From contig JAZKIW010000077.1 of NCBI GenBank assembly GCA_040384625.1, positions 1 through 64,000 on the forward strand: a stretch of DNA of 64,000 nt, written 5' to 3'. Shown here in pieces: positions 54,641-63,208 of the stretch. The first letter of the stretch is position 1. Each line of letters begins with the position of its first letter. This DNA comes from CADEEN01 sp040384625 (lineage in GTDB: Bacteria > Pseudomonadota > Gammaproteobacteria > Burkholderiales > Burkholderiaceae_C). Below the pieces are notes generated by a model that made no database searches, was not told the origin of the DNA, and worked only from the letters and a program-made list of their open reading frames with translations. The translations under genes were made by a program, and so were the position numbers.

Positions 54641-57600
54641 ATGAAGCTGTCAGATACCTCGATCCGCCGGCCGGTGCTGGCCAGCGTGATGTCGCTGCTG
54701 ATCATCCTGATCGGCCTGGTGTCCTTCAACCGCCTGTCGCTGCGCGAGTACCCACGCATCGACGAGCCGGTGGTGACCGTCAACACGGTACTCACCGGCG
54801 CCTCGTCGGAAGTGATCGAGTCCCAGGTCACCAAGCCGCTCGAAGACTCGATCGCTGGAATCGACGGCGTCGACATCATCACCTCGATCTCGCGCGCGGA
54901 GCGCAGCCAGATCTCGGTGCGCTTCAAACTCGAGAAGAGCCCCGATGACGCCGCCGCCGACGTGCGTGATCGCGTCTCGCGCGTGCGCGGGCGTCTGCCG
55001 GACGCCGTGGACGAGCCCATCATCGCCAAGGTCGAGGCCGACGCCACGCCGACGATCTGGCTGGCCTTCAACAGCGAGACCCTGAGCCCGCTGGAAGTGA
55101 CCGACCTGGTCAACCGGGTCGTCAAGCCGCGCCTGCAGACGGTGCCCGGGGTCGCCGACGTGCAGATCGGCGGCGACCGCAAGTACGCAATGCGCATCTG
55201 GCTGGACCCGGACAAGCTGGCTGCCTACCGCGTCACGGTGCAGGATGTGGAGGACGCACTGCGCAAGCAGAACCTCGAGGTGCCTTCGGGGCGCATCGAG
55301 AGCCAGCAGCGCGAGTTCAACGTCACCACGCGCACCGACCTCAACACGGTGGCCCAGTTCGCCGACATCGCGCTGCGTTCGGCCAACGGTTACACGGTGC
55401 ACCTGCGCGACGTGGGGCGAGTCGAGGAGGGTGCTTTCAGCGAGCGCTCGCGCGTGCGTCTGAACGGCGTGCCGTCGGTCTCGACCGGTGTGATCCGCAA
55501 TGCCACGGCCAACCCGCTCGAGGTGTCGGCCGGCGTGCGCGCCCTTATGCCGCAGATCCAGCGCGACCTGCCGTCTTCGGTCACGGTGGTCCAGGCCAAC
55601 GACAACGCGGTCTTCATCGATCGCTCGGTCAAGTCGGTCTACAAGACCGTGGCCGAAGCGGTGGTGCTGGTCGCGCTGGTGGTGTTCGTCTTCCTGCGCA
55701 CGATGCGCGCCTCGGTGATCCCGCTGGTGACGATCCCGGTCAGCCTGATCGGCTCTTTCGCCCTGATCGCGCTGGCGGGCTTCACCATCAACACGCTCAC
55801 GCTCCTGGCGCTGGTGCTGGCGATCGGCCTCGTGGTCGACGACGCGATCGTCGTGCTGGAGAACATATTCCGCCACATCGAGGAGGGGTTGACGCCCTTC
55901 CAAGCGGCACTCAAGGGGGTGCGCGAGATCAGCTTCGCCGTGGTCGCGATGACCCTGACGTTGACCGCGGTGTTCGCGCCGCTGGCTTTCACGCCCGGAC
56001 GCACCGGGCGCCTGTTTGCCGAGTTCGCGCTGACCCTGGCCGGCGCGGTAGTGGTGTCGGGGTTCGTGGCGTTGACGCTGACGCCGATGATGTGCAGCAA
56101 GCTGCTGCGCCATAACCCGGCGCCGAACCGTTTCGATCGCGGCATGGAGGCCGTGCTCGTGGCCCTGACTCAGGGGTACACGCGCGTGTTGCGTGGCGTG
56201 CTGGCGCACAGCTGGGTCGTGCTGTTGATCATGGCCTGCTCGGCGGGCATGAGCTGGTGGTTGTTCAGCACCGCGAAGAGTGAACTTTCGCCGCTCGAAG
56301 ACCGAGGCACGATCATCATGCCCGTGCGCGCTCCCGACGGGGCGACGCTCGACTTCACCGCGCGCTACCTGGACGCGATCGACGCCGTCGCCGCCAGCTA
56401 CCCCGAGTTCGATCGCCGCTTCATGTTCATGGGCGGCGGCCAGGTCTCCACCGCCACGGCCGTGTTTCGCACCGTGGACTGGAGCGAGCGCACTCGAACC
56501 ACGCCAGAATTGGCGCGTTCGCTGATTCCGCGCATGAACGCGCTGCCGGGCGTCACAGCGTTCCCGATCACCCCACCCAGCCTGGGGCAGGGGTTCCGCG
56601 AGCGGCCGATCAATTACGTGATCCAGACCAATGACAGCTACGACAACCTGGCCCGGGTGTCGCAGCAATTCATGGCCGAGATGGCCAAGAACCCCGGCTT
56701 CGTGCAGCCCGACAGCGACCTGCAACTGAACAAGCCGGAGATCTTCATGGACGTGGACCGTGCTCGCGCGGCCGACATGGGTGTCTCGGTCGAGTCGGTG
56801 GCGCGCACGGTCGAGACCATGCTCGGTGGGCGCGCGGTGACGCGCTACAAGCGAGACGCCGACCAGTACGACGTGATGGTGCAGACCGAAGGGCGGGGTC
56901 GCGCGCGCCCGGAAGACATCGACCGCCTGTTCGTGCGCGGTCGCAACGACACCATGGTGCCCTTGTCTTCTCTGGTGAAGGTGCGCGAGGCGGTGAGCCC
57001 GCGCGAGCTGAACCACTTCAACCAGCGTCGCTCGGTGTCCATCACGGCCAACCTGTCGGCCGACTACTCGCTCGGCCAGGCTCTGGTTTTCCTCGACGAA
57101 ACGGCTACCAAGACACTGCCCTCCGGCTATGCGACCGAACTGAACGGCGTCAGCCGGGAGTTCAAGTCGTCCTCTGGCGCTCTGGGCCTGGTCTTCGTGC
57201 TCGCGCTCCTGTTCATCTTCCTGGTGCTGTCGGCGCAGTTCGAAAGCTTCCTCGACCCCTTCGTTATCCTCCTGTCGGTGCCGCTGACGATGGTCGGAGC
57301 CCTGCTGGCCTTGCAATGGTCGGGAGGTACCTTGAACGTCTATTCGCAGATCGGCCTGATCACCCTGGTCGGCCTGATCAGCAAGCACGGCATCCTGATC
57401 GTCGAGTTCAGCAATCAGTTGCGGCGCCAGGGCCTGGCGGTTCACGAAGCCGTGGTCACGGCAGCCAGCCTGCGCCTGCGCCCGATCATGATGACCACCT
57501 GCGCGATGGTGTTGGGGGCCATGCCCCTGGCCCTGGCGAGTGGGGCCGGTGCCGAGAGCCGGCGACAGATTGGATGGGTCATCGTCGGAGGCATGTCGCT

Positions 57601-57715
57601 CGGTACGCTGCTAACGATCTTCGTCGTTCCGACGGTCTACACCTGGTTCGCACGCAAGCAGGTCCCGGGTGAGATCACCGAGAAATTCGTCGAGGATCTG
57701 GCGCCGGCCAAGTGA
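54641..57715 (+). CDS. RND efflux transporter permease (HAE1/MexB-like)
   Basis: This 1024-residue proton-driven pump starts MKLSDTSIRRPVLASVMSLL. Twelve membrane helices fall in two halves, each after a large periplasmic loop. Helix 4 contains ALVLAIGLVVDDAIVVLENI with the paired aspartates that relay protons, and the following loop is GVREISFAVVAMTLTLTAVF. The second half has GLISKHGILIVEFSNQLRRQ and RLRPIMMTTCAMVLGAMPLA. It resembles the multidrug HAE1 class rather than metal pumps. No outer-membrane factor or local regulator is next to it, so it probably uses a TolC-like channel encoded elsewhere. Substrates are unknown. Confidence 0.94.
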   Translation: MKLSDTSIRRPVLASVMSLLIILIGLVSFNRLSLREYPRIDEPVVTVNTVLTGASSEVIESQVTKPLEDSIAGIDGVDIITSISRAERSQISVRFKLEKSPDDAAADVRDRVSRVRGRLPDAVDEPIIAKVEADATPTIWLAFNSETLSPLEVTDLVNRVVKPRLQTVPGVADVQIGGDRKYAMRIWLDPDKLAAYRVTVQDVEDALRKQNLEVPSGRIESQQREFNVTTRTDLNTVAQFADIALRSANGYTVHLRDVGRVEEGAFSERSRVRLNGVPSVSTGVIRNATANPLEVSAGVRALMPQIQRDLPSSVTVVQANDNAVFIDRSVKSVYKTVAEAVVLVALVVFVFLRTMRASVIPLVTIPVSLIGSFALIALAGFTINTLTLLALVLAIGLVVDDAIVVLENIFRHIEEGLTPFQAALKGVREISFAVVAMTLTLTAVFAPLAFTPGRTGRLFAEFALTLAGAVVVSGFVALTLTPMMCSKLLRHNPAPNRFDRGMEAVLVALTQGYTRVLRGVLAHSWVVLLIMACSAGMSWWLFSTAKSELSPLEDRGTIIMPVRAPDGATLDFTARYLDAIDAVAASYPEFDRRFMFMGGGQVSTATAVFRTVDWSERTRTTPELARSLIPRMNALPGVTAFPITPPSLGQGFRERPINYVIQTNDSYDNLARVSQQFMAEMAKNPGFVQPDSDLQLNKPEIFMDVDRARAADMGVSVESVARTVETMLGGRAVTRYKRDADQYDVMVQTEGRGRARPEDIDRLFVRGRNDTMVPLSSLVKVREAVSPRELNHFNQRRSVSITANLSADYSLGQALVFLDETATKTLPSGYATELNGVSREFKSSSGALGLVFVLALLFIFLVLSAQFESFLDPFVILLSVPLTMVGALLALQWSGGTLNVYSQIGLITLVGLISKHGILIVEFSNQLRRQGLAVHEAVVTAASLRLRPIMMTTCAMVLGAMPLALASGAGAESRRQIGWVIVGGMSLGTLLTIFVVPTVYTWFARKQVPGEITEKFVEDLAPAK

Positions 57716-57763
57716 CACCCCCGGGCTGGCAGCGGCCGGGCCCTCAGGACCCGAAGGCGCCTG

Positions 57764-59038
57764 TTAGACCAGGCCGTCGAACGGGATGACGTCGACCTCG
57801 TCGCCCGCTTCGACATTGCCTTGCCCATGGTGCAGGACGACCATGCCGTTGGCCGCGCTCATCGACGACAGGATGCCGGAGCCCTGGCTGCCGGTGATCG
57901 CCACTTGCCAGCGGCCGTCTGCGCTGCGAGCGACGATGCCGCGCTGGTACTCGGTGCGGCCCGGCTTCTTGCGCAGCGCGCTGGTGCAGGCGGCACGCAG
58001 CAAGGGCAGCGGCTCGGCGGCGGCGCCGCTCATGGCGCGCAGCGCGTCACGCACGAAGGCATAGAAGGTCACCATCACGGCCACCGGATTGCCGGGCAGG
58101 CCGAACACGATGGCGTCACCGATGCGGCCGATCGCCATCGGGCGGCCGGGCCGCATCGCGATGCGCCAGAACAGCACGTCACCGAGTTCGGCCATGACCT
58201 GTTTGGTGTGATCGGCCTCGCCGACGCTGACGCCGCCCGAGGTGATGACCGCATCGGCGCTGGCCGCAGCCTGCCTGAACGCGGCGCGCAGGGCGTCGGG
58301 CTGGTCGCGCACCACGCCCAGGTCGATGACCTCGCAGCCCAGGCGTTGCAGCATGGCCCAGATCGTGTAGCGATTGCTGTCGTAGACGCAGCCCGTGTCG
58401 AGCGGTTCGCCGATCGAGCGCAATTCGTCGCCGGTGGAGAAGAACGCCACGCGCAACTTGCGCAGCACGGGTACCTCGGCTCGGCCCAGCGAGGCCAGCA
58501 GGCCCAGGTCGGCGGGGCGCAGGATGCGGCCGGCCCGCAGGGCCGAGGCGCCGCGCGCCAGGTCTTCGCCGGCCAGGCGGCGGTTATCGCCGGTTCGCAC
58601 GACATCCTGCGGGATGTGCACGATGTTGCCTTCGGTCCGGGTGAACTCCTGCGGCACGACGGTGTCCAGACCCGTCGGCATGACGGCGCCGGTCATGATG
58701 CGCAGGCAGTGGCCCGCCGGGACCGCACCTTCGAACGCCTGGCCGGCAAAGCCGGTGCCGGCCACCGTCAGCGAGGTGTCGCCCTCGGCGGCCAGGTCGC
58801 TGCCGCGCAGCGCATAGCCGTCCATCGCCGAGTTGTCGTGCGCTGGCACATCGATCGGCGAGACGATGTCGCGCGCCAGCACGCGCCCCAGGCTGGAACG
58901 CAGGGCGAGGCTTTCGATCGCACTGACCCTGGGCACCAGGCGGGCGATGAACTCCTGCGCCTGCGCGACCGGCAAGGCGTTCGGGTCGTAGCCGCTGACG
59001 CAGGACGCGATCTGCTGCAAGGTCGGCGGCAGGCTCAT
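57764..59038 (-). CDS. moeA: Molybdopterin molybdenumtransferase MoeA
   Basis: This 424-residue enzyme inserts molybdate into adenylylated molybdopterin. Motifs include VPAHDNSAMDGYALRGSDLA near the N-terminus, GTGFAGQAFEGAVPAGHCLR, IMTGAVMPTGLDTVVPQE, the central FFSTGDELRSIGEPL and ITSGGVSVGEADHTK, and GLPGNPVAVMVTFYAFV. The start overlaps the stop of the acetyltransferase gene (ATGA). It is the last gene of a minus-strand moaA-mobA-GNAT-moeA run and converges on the RND pump gene. Confidence 0.95.
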   Translation of the reverse strand: MSLPPTLQQIASCVSGYDPNALPVAQAQEFIARLVPRVSAIESLALRSSLGRVLARDIVSPIDVPAHDNSAMDGYALRGSDLAAEGDTSLTVAGTGFAGQAFEGAVPAGHCLRIMTGAVMPTGLDTVVPQEFTRTEGNIVHIPQDVVRTGDNRRLAGEDLARGASALRAGRILRPADLGLLASLGRAEVPVLRKLRVAFFSTGDELRSIGEPLDTGCVYDSNRYTIWAMLQRLGCEVIDLGVVRDQPDALRAAFRQAAASADAVITSGGVSVGEADHTKQVMAELGDVLFWRIAMRPGRPMAIGRIGDAIVFGLPGNPVAVMVTFYAFVRDALRAMSGAAAEPLPLLRAACTSALRKKPGRTEYQRGIVARSADGRWQVAITGSQGSGILSSMSAANGMVVLHHGQGNVEAGDEVDVIPFDGLV

Positions 59039-59559
59039 TGGAGGTCCAGGACCATCAGGTCCTTGTCGAGGAAGCGCGCGCCGATGCGGATCGCGCGCGG
59101 CAAGGTGCCGTAGCGCGTGAACCCGGCACGCTCGTACAGGTGCAATGCGGCGCGGTTGCCCGCGGTGACGCTGAGGGTGAGCTGTTGCAGCTCGGCGTCG
59201 GCAGCGGCGCGTCCGATCAGCGCATCGAGCAGGGCGCGACCGACGCCTTTGCTCTGCTGGTCGATCGCAACCATCGTTCCGACGATGTGACCGAGGTGGC
59301 GCACCTTGCTGCGCGGATCGCGTTCGCAGCTGATCGCGCCGACCAGGCGGTCGCCACGCCAGGCACCGAGCGTGAAGCTGCCATGGCCTTCACCACCCAG
59401 GCGTGCGCGGTAGCTCTGCGCGGTGCGCTGCGCTTCGGCGACCGCGTCGGACGTGAATGCTTCTTCGTGGTGCGCAAGCGCATGATCGCGCAGGGCCTTG
59501 TAGGCCTGGAGGTCGGCCTCGCCGAGGTCGCGAACGACGATGTCAGGTAGCGGGGCCAT
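59035..59559 (-). CDS. GNAT family N-acetyltransferase
   Basis: This 174-residue protein starts MAPLPDIVVRDLGEADLQAY. The GNAT fold is seen in LGAWRGDRLVGAISCERDPR (strands 2-4), HIVGTMVAIDQQSKGVGRAL (acetyl-CoA pyrophosphate loop, Q/RxxGxG/A), and LTLSVTAGNRAALHLYERAG followed by FTRYG. It overlaps mobA by 17 bases and moeA by 4 bases, so it is translated within the molybdenum-cofactor unit. GNATs act on many substrates; a role in cofactor metabolism is suggested only by position. Confidence 0.88.
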   Translation of the reverse strand: MAPLPDIVVRDLGEADLQAYKALRDHALAHHEEAFTSDAVAEAQRTAQSYRARLGGEGHGSFTLGAWRGDRLVGAISCERDPRSKVRHLGHIVGTMVAIDQQSKGVGRALLDALIGRAAADAELQQLTLSVTAGNRAALHLYERAGFTRYGTLPRAIRIGARFLDKDLMVLDLQ

Positions 59560-60154
59560 GCGGCTGTTGCAGTTGCGCCAGCTCGGCGGCTGTGTTGGCG
59601 TTGACGAAGGCAGTGGCGTCGTCGAATCGCACCGCGACCGCACGATGCTGCTCGAACCAGCGGTCGATCTTGTGGCCCCCGCCATGCAGATAGGCCACCA
59701 GGCTTTCCGACAGCGCGCTCTTCATCAGGCAGAACACCGGTTGACGTTGCTCCTGGCCGTCTTCGAGGCTCACGGCATAGGCCAGATCGGCCTCTTCGGC
59801 CTCCAGCGCGGCGGCCAGGCGCACGGCCAGATCGTCGGGGAAGTTCGGTGTGTCGCAAGGCACGGTCAGCATCAGGGGCGTCTCGCAATGCTCGAGCCCG
59901 GCCAGGAAGCCGGCCAACGGCCCGGCGAACTCGCCCACAGGGTCGGGCCACACCGGCGCGCCAAAGGATTCGTACGCACCCAGGTTGCGATTCGCATTGA
60001 CCATCACGTGTCCGACCTGCGACCCCAGACGCAGCAGGGCGTGCAGCGCGAGCGCCACACCGTGATGGTTCTGCAGGCCCTTGTCGACGCCGCCCATGCG
60101 GCTGCCGCGGCCGCCGGCCAACACGAGGCCTGTGATCTGGTCGGCGGAAATCAT
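59543..60154 (-). CDS. mobA: Molybdenum cofactor guanylyltransferase MobA
   Basis: This 203-residue enzyme joins GMP to molybdopterin to give the guanine dinucleotide cofactor used by DMSO-reductase-family enzymes. The GTP-binding signature is ITGLVLAGGRGSRMGGVDKG. Further motifs are PVWPDPVGEFAGPLAGFLAG and LTVPCDTPNFPDDLAVRLA, with the metal-binding Asp. The start is ATG 60154 (MISADQITGLVLAGG). It lies 100 bases after moaA, with a hairpin repeat between them. Confidence 0.94.
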   Translation of the reverse strand: MISADQITGLVLAGGRGSRMGGVDKGLQNHHGVALALHALLRLGSQVGHVMVNANRNLGAYESFGAPVWPDPVGEFAGPLAGFLAGLEHCETPLMLTVPCDTPNFPDDLAVRLAAALEAEEADLAYAVSLEDGQEQRQPVFCLMKSALSESLVAYLHGGGHKIDRWFEQHRAVAVRFDDATAFVNANTAAELAQLQQPHGPAT

Positions 60155-60209
60155 CGAAGTGGGGCCAAGCGAGCGCCGCGGATCCGGCTCTGCCGGGCCG
60201 CTGGCGGTG

Positions 60210-60238
60210 CCCCCTTGAGGGGGAGCGCCGAAGGCGCT
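60210..60238. repeat. Short double-hairpin intergenic repeat
   Basis: CCCCC-TTGA-GGGGG (60210-60223) is followed at once by AGCGCC-GAA-GGCGCT (60224-60238). Pairs of small hairpins of this kind recur between genes in many Burkholderiales and may work as transcript-stabilising or terminator-like elements. Only one copy was noticed in this window. Confidence 0.5.
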
Positions 60239-60254
60239 TCGGGAGCGGTCAACT

Positions 60255-61397
60255 TCATCCTCCGATGTAGTGCATCTCGACCTTGCGCTCGCCGCTGCCG
60301 GCGTCAGCGATGCCGCGACCGCGCAGTTCGGAGTAGCGGTCGGTGCGGCCGGCCCAGATTTCTGCCACCGCGCCGGTCAGTTCGGCATCGCTAGCCTTGG
60401 CCTCGCGCAACAGGTGGCGCAGGTCGTGACCGTGGTGCGCGAACAGGCACAGGTAAAGGCGGCCTTCGGTCGACAGCCGCGCACGGTTGCAGTCGTGGCA
60501 AAAGGCCTGGGTCACGCTCGAGATGACGCCTATCTCGCCGCCGCCGTCGAGGTAGCGCCAGCGCTGCGCGGTCTCGCCGGGCGCCTGCGCATCGAGCGGT
60601 TGCAGCGGGTACACCGCACCGAGGCGCTCGATCAGATCAGCCGAGGGCAGCACGTGGTCCATGCGCCAACCATTGGTGCTGCCCACATCCATGTACTCGA
60701 TGAAGCGCAGCACGGCCCGGCTGCCATAGCGGTCGCGGAAGTGGCGCGCCATCGGCACGATCTCGCCCTCGTTGGTGCCGCGCTTGACGACCATGTTGAC
60801 CTTGATCGGCGCCAGGCCCGCAGCCAAGGCCGCATCGATGCCGGCCAGCACGTCGGCCACCGGGAAATCGACGTCGTTCATGCGTCGGAAGACGTCGTCG
60901 TCGAGCGCATCGAGGCTGACGGTGACGCGACGCAGTCCGGCGTCATGCAACGCCTGGGCCTTGCGCGCCAGTAACGAGCCATTGGTCGTGAGCGTGAGGT
61001 CCAGTGGCCGGCCACCCGGCGTGCGCAGCTCTGCCAGCATCGCCACCAGGACTTCGAGGTGCCGGCGCAGCAAGGGCTCGCCGCCGGTGAGACGGACCTT
61101 CTGCACTCCATGTCCCACGAAGACCCGTGCCAGGCGGGTGATCTCCTCGAAGCTGAGCAACGATGTCTGCGGCAGGAAGGCGTAATCCCGATCGAACACC
61201 TCCTTGGGCATGCAGTAGCTGCAACGAAAGTTGCAGCGGTCGGTGACCGAGATGCGCAGGTCGCGCAAAGGGCGGCTTAGGGCGTCGGTGAGCTGGCCGC
61301 TCGCCGGTCGCAGCGTGGCCGGGATGGCGGGCACAGCGGCGCGGTAACGCAGGTCGGCAATCGGGATGACGCTGGAGGGGATCGAGGCTTCGCCCAT
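60255..61397 (-). CDS. moaA: GTP 3',8-cyclase MoaA
   Basis: This 380-residue radical-SAM enzyme starts molybdopterin synthesis by cyclising GTP. The radical-SAM cluster cysteines are C55, C59 and C62 in TDRCNFRCSYCMPKEVF. The second cluster cysteines are in AFCHDCNRARLSTEG and the later YLCLF. The protein ends in the Gly-Gly tail (MHYIGG) needed for activity. An N-terminal extension of about 40 residues precedes the catalytic core. It leads the moaA-mobA-GNAT-moeA order on the minus strand, 21 bases after the NlpC/P60 gene. Confidence 0.96.
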   Translation of the reverse strand: MGEASIPSSVIPIADLRYRAAVPAIPATLRPASGQLTDALSRPLRDLRISVTDRCNFRCSYCMPKEVFDRDYAFLPQTSLLSFEEITRLARVFVGHGVQKVRLTGGEPLLRRHLEVLVAMLAELRTPGGRPLDLTLTTNGSLLARKAQALHDAGLRRVTVSLDALDDDVFRRMNDVDFPVADVLAGIDAALAAGLAPIKVNMVVKRGTNEGEIVPMARHFRDRYGSRAVLRFIEYMDVGSTNGWRMDHVLPSADLIERLGAVYPLQPLDAQAPGETAQRWRYLDGGGEIGVISSVTQAFCHDCNRARLSTEGRLYLCLFAHHGHDLRHLLREAKASDAELTGAVAEIWAGRTDRYSELRGRGIADAGSGERKVEMHYIGG

Positions 61398-61418
61398 GCG
61401 GCGATTGTGCCGCGAGGC

Positions 61419-62033
61419 TCAGGAACCGGACTGCGGCAGGGTCGATTCGGCCCCGGAGGGCGCGTTGGAGGCGGCCACGCGGCGCGCACCGGTGAAGCGC
61501 TGTGACCAGTAGGCATAGCGCATGTCTTCAATGCGCACTTCGCTGCCGCTGCGCGGCGCGTGGATGAACCGGCCGTCCCCGACGTAGATGCCGACGTGCG
61601 AAAAGGTTCGCTTCAGGGTGTTGAAGAACACCAGGTCGCCGGGGCGCAGCTCGGCTCTGTCGATGTTCACCAGCCCCCTGGCGCTGGCCTGATCGTCGAC
61701 GCGACGCGGCAGCGCCAGACCCAGGCTCAATTCGAAGATGTGGCGCGTGAACCCGCTGCAATCGAAACCCGTATCGAAGCTGCTGCCGCCGCGTTGATAG
61801 GGCACGCCGACGAAGTTCATCGCGGCAACGACCATCTCGGCAGTCCGATCACGCACCTTGGCAGCGAGCGTCGGCGTGGCGGGCACGGCACCGCGCGCGG
61901 CCAGGACGGCGTACAAGGGATCGGTAGACGTCTCGGGTGCGGCCAGGACCGACGAAGACGCGAGCATGATCGGCAGCAGCCAGGCCAAGCAATGGGTCTG
62001 CGGCGACGGGGTGCGGCGGTGATCCCGGTGCAT
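61419..62033 (-). CDS. NlpC/P60 family cell-wall hydrolase, secreted
   Basis: This 204-residue protein has a signal peptide ending near SSVLAAPE (cleavage about residue 32). The NlpC/P60 domain has the catalytic Cys92 in FDTGFDCSGFTRHIF, His146 in TFSHVGIYVGDG and a second polar residue His158 in RFIHAPRSG. It likely cuts peptide bonds in peptidoglycan stems in the periplasm. There is no lipobox and no LysM domain. It precedes moaA on the same strand but has no evident link to molybdenum cofactor. Confidence 0.9.
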   Translation of the reverse strand: MHRDHRRTPSPQTHCLAWLLPIMLASSSVLAAPETSTDPLYAVLAARGAVPATPTLAAKVRDRTAEMVVAAMNFVGVPYQRGGSSFDTGFDCSGFTRHIFELSLGLALPRRVDDQASARGLVNIDRAELRPGDLVFFNTLKRTFSHVGIYVGDGRFIHAPRSGSEVRIEDMRYAYWSQRFTGARRVAASNAPSGAESTLPQSGS

Positions 62034-62192
62034 GGCTTGCAGACTAACATGATCGTGGCCTGCAGGATGACAAAAATACCTGCAATTTCAACGGCTTGTG
62101 GCGTTTATCGCAGGTGAGTTCGAGGATCTGACGTCAGCCGCTCGTCAGTCGCAACGCCTGCAATTGCCGGCATTCCAAAGGAGACAACGCCG

Positions 62193-63182
62193 ATGTTCAA
62201 GGCCCTGGTACTGCACAAGGACGACGCCGGTTTTCGCGCCGGCCTGGAAAGTCTGGACGACGCACGCCTGCCGCCACTGGACGACGGCGATGTGCGCGTC
62301 GCGGTCCATTGTTCGACCCTCAACTACAAGGACGGGCTGGCACTGACCAACAGGGGCCTGGTCGTACGCCTCTGGCCGATGGTCCCTGGCATCGACGGCG
62401 CGGGCTCGGTAGTGGAGAGTCGCCACCCGCGATGGCAGGTCGGCGATCAGGTCGTGCACAACGGCTGGGGCGTTGGCGAGACCCGCTGGGGTTGTCTGGC
62501 CGAGCGCGCCGTGCTGTCGGGTGATGGCCTGGTGCGGCTGCCCGCCATCTTCAGCGCGAGGCAGGCGATGGCCATCGGCACCGCGGGTTACACCGCGATG
62601 CTCTGCGTGCTGTCCTTGGAGCAGCACGGCCTGAAGCCGGGCGATGGCGAGGTGCTTGTCACCGGGGCCAGCGGCGGGGTCGGCAGCGTGGCGATCAGCC
62701 TGCTCGCGCGACTCGGTCACCGTGTGGTCGCAGCTACCGGCAAGGCCGGCGAGACCGACTATCTGCGCGCGCTTGGCGCGACCGAGGTGCTCGACCGCAA
62801 CACGTTGTCGGCTCCCGGCAAACCGTTGCAGAAGGAGCGCTGGTCGGCCGTGGTCGATGCGGTCGGCAGCCACACCCTGGCCAATGCGCTGGCGCAGACG
62901 CGCTACGGCGGCGTCGTCGCCGCCTGCGGCCTGGCCCAGGGCATGGACCTGCCCGGCAGCGTGGCGCCTTTCATCCTGCGCGGCGTCACGCTGGCCGGCA
63001 TCGACAGCGTGATGGCCCCGCTGGAACGCCGTGAAGAGGCCTGGCAGCGCCTGGCGCGCGATCTCGATCCGGCGGCACTCGAGCGCATGACCGAGGAGAT
63101 CACACTCGAAGACGTTGTGGCGCGAGCGCACGACCTGATGGGCGGTCGCGTGCGCGGCCGCCTGGTCGTGCGCATCGGCTGA
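62193..63182 (+). CDS. acuI: Acrylyl-CoA reductase (NADPH), AcuI/YhdH family
   Basis: This 329-residue medium-chain reductase begins MFKALVLHKDDAGFRAGLES. Family-specific segments are VHCSTLNYKDGLALTNRG, PGIDGAGSVVESRHPRWQVG, and HNGWGVGETRWGCLAERA. The NADP-binding loop is VLVTGASGGVGSVAISLLAR. The subfamily reduces acrylyl-CoA, made from acrylate or 3-hydroxypropionate, to propionyl-CoA. Start ATG 62193 has AAAGGAG 9 bases before it. The stop is immediately followed by the prpE gene, which strengthens the assignment. Confidence 0.88.
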   Translation: MFKALVLHKDDAGFRAGLESLDDARLPPLDDGDVRVAVHCSTLNYKDGLALTNRGLVVRLWPMVPGIDGAGSVVESRHPRWQVGDQVVHNGWGVGETRWGCLAERAVLSGDGLVRLPAIFSARQAMAIGTAGYTAMLCVLSLEQHGLKPGDGEVLVTGASGGVGSVAISLLARLGHRVVAATGKAGETDYLRALGATEVLDRNTLSAPGKPLQKERWSAVVDAVGSHTLANALAQTRYGGVVAACGLAQGMDLPGSVAPFILRGVTLAGIDSVMAPLERREEAWQRLARDLDPAALERMTEEITLEDVVARAHDLMGGRVRGRLVVRIG

Positions 63183-63208
63183 TGAACACCCCTCCGGAGA
63201 CTTGCCTC

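Noticed and set aside
54650..57445. A 931-codon open frame on the minus strand opposite the RND pump gene
   Set aside because: The pump gene on the plus strand has complete family motifs throughout. The antisense product is rich in His, Arg, Gln and Asp in the pattern expected of antisense GC-rich codons.
60155..60254. A molybdenum-cofactor riboswitch between moaA and mobA
   Set aside because: The interval is only 100 bases, contains two simple hairpins rather than the multi-helix fold, and lies within the operon instead of before moaA.
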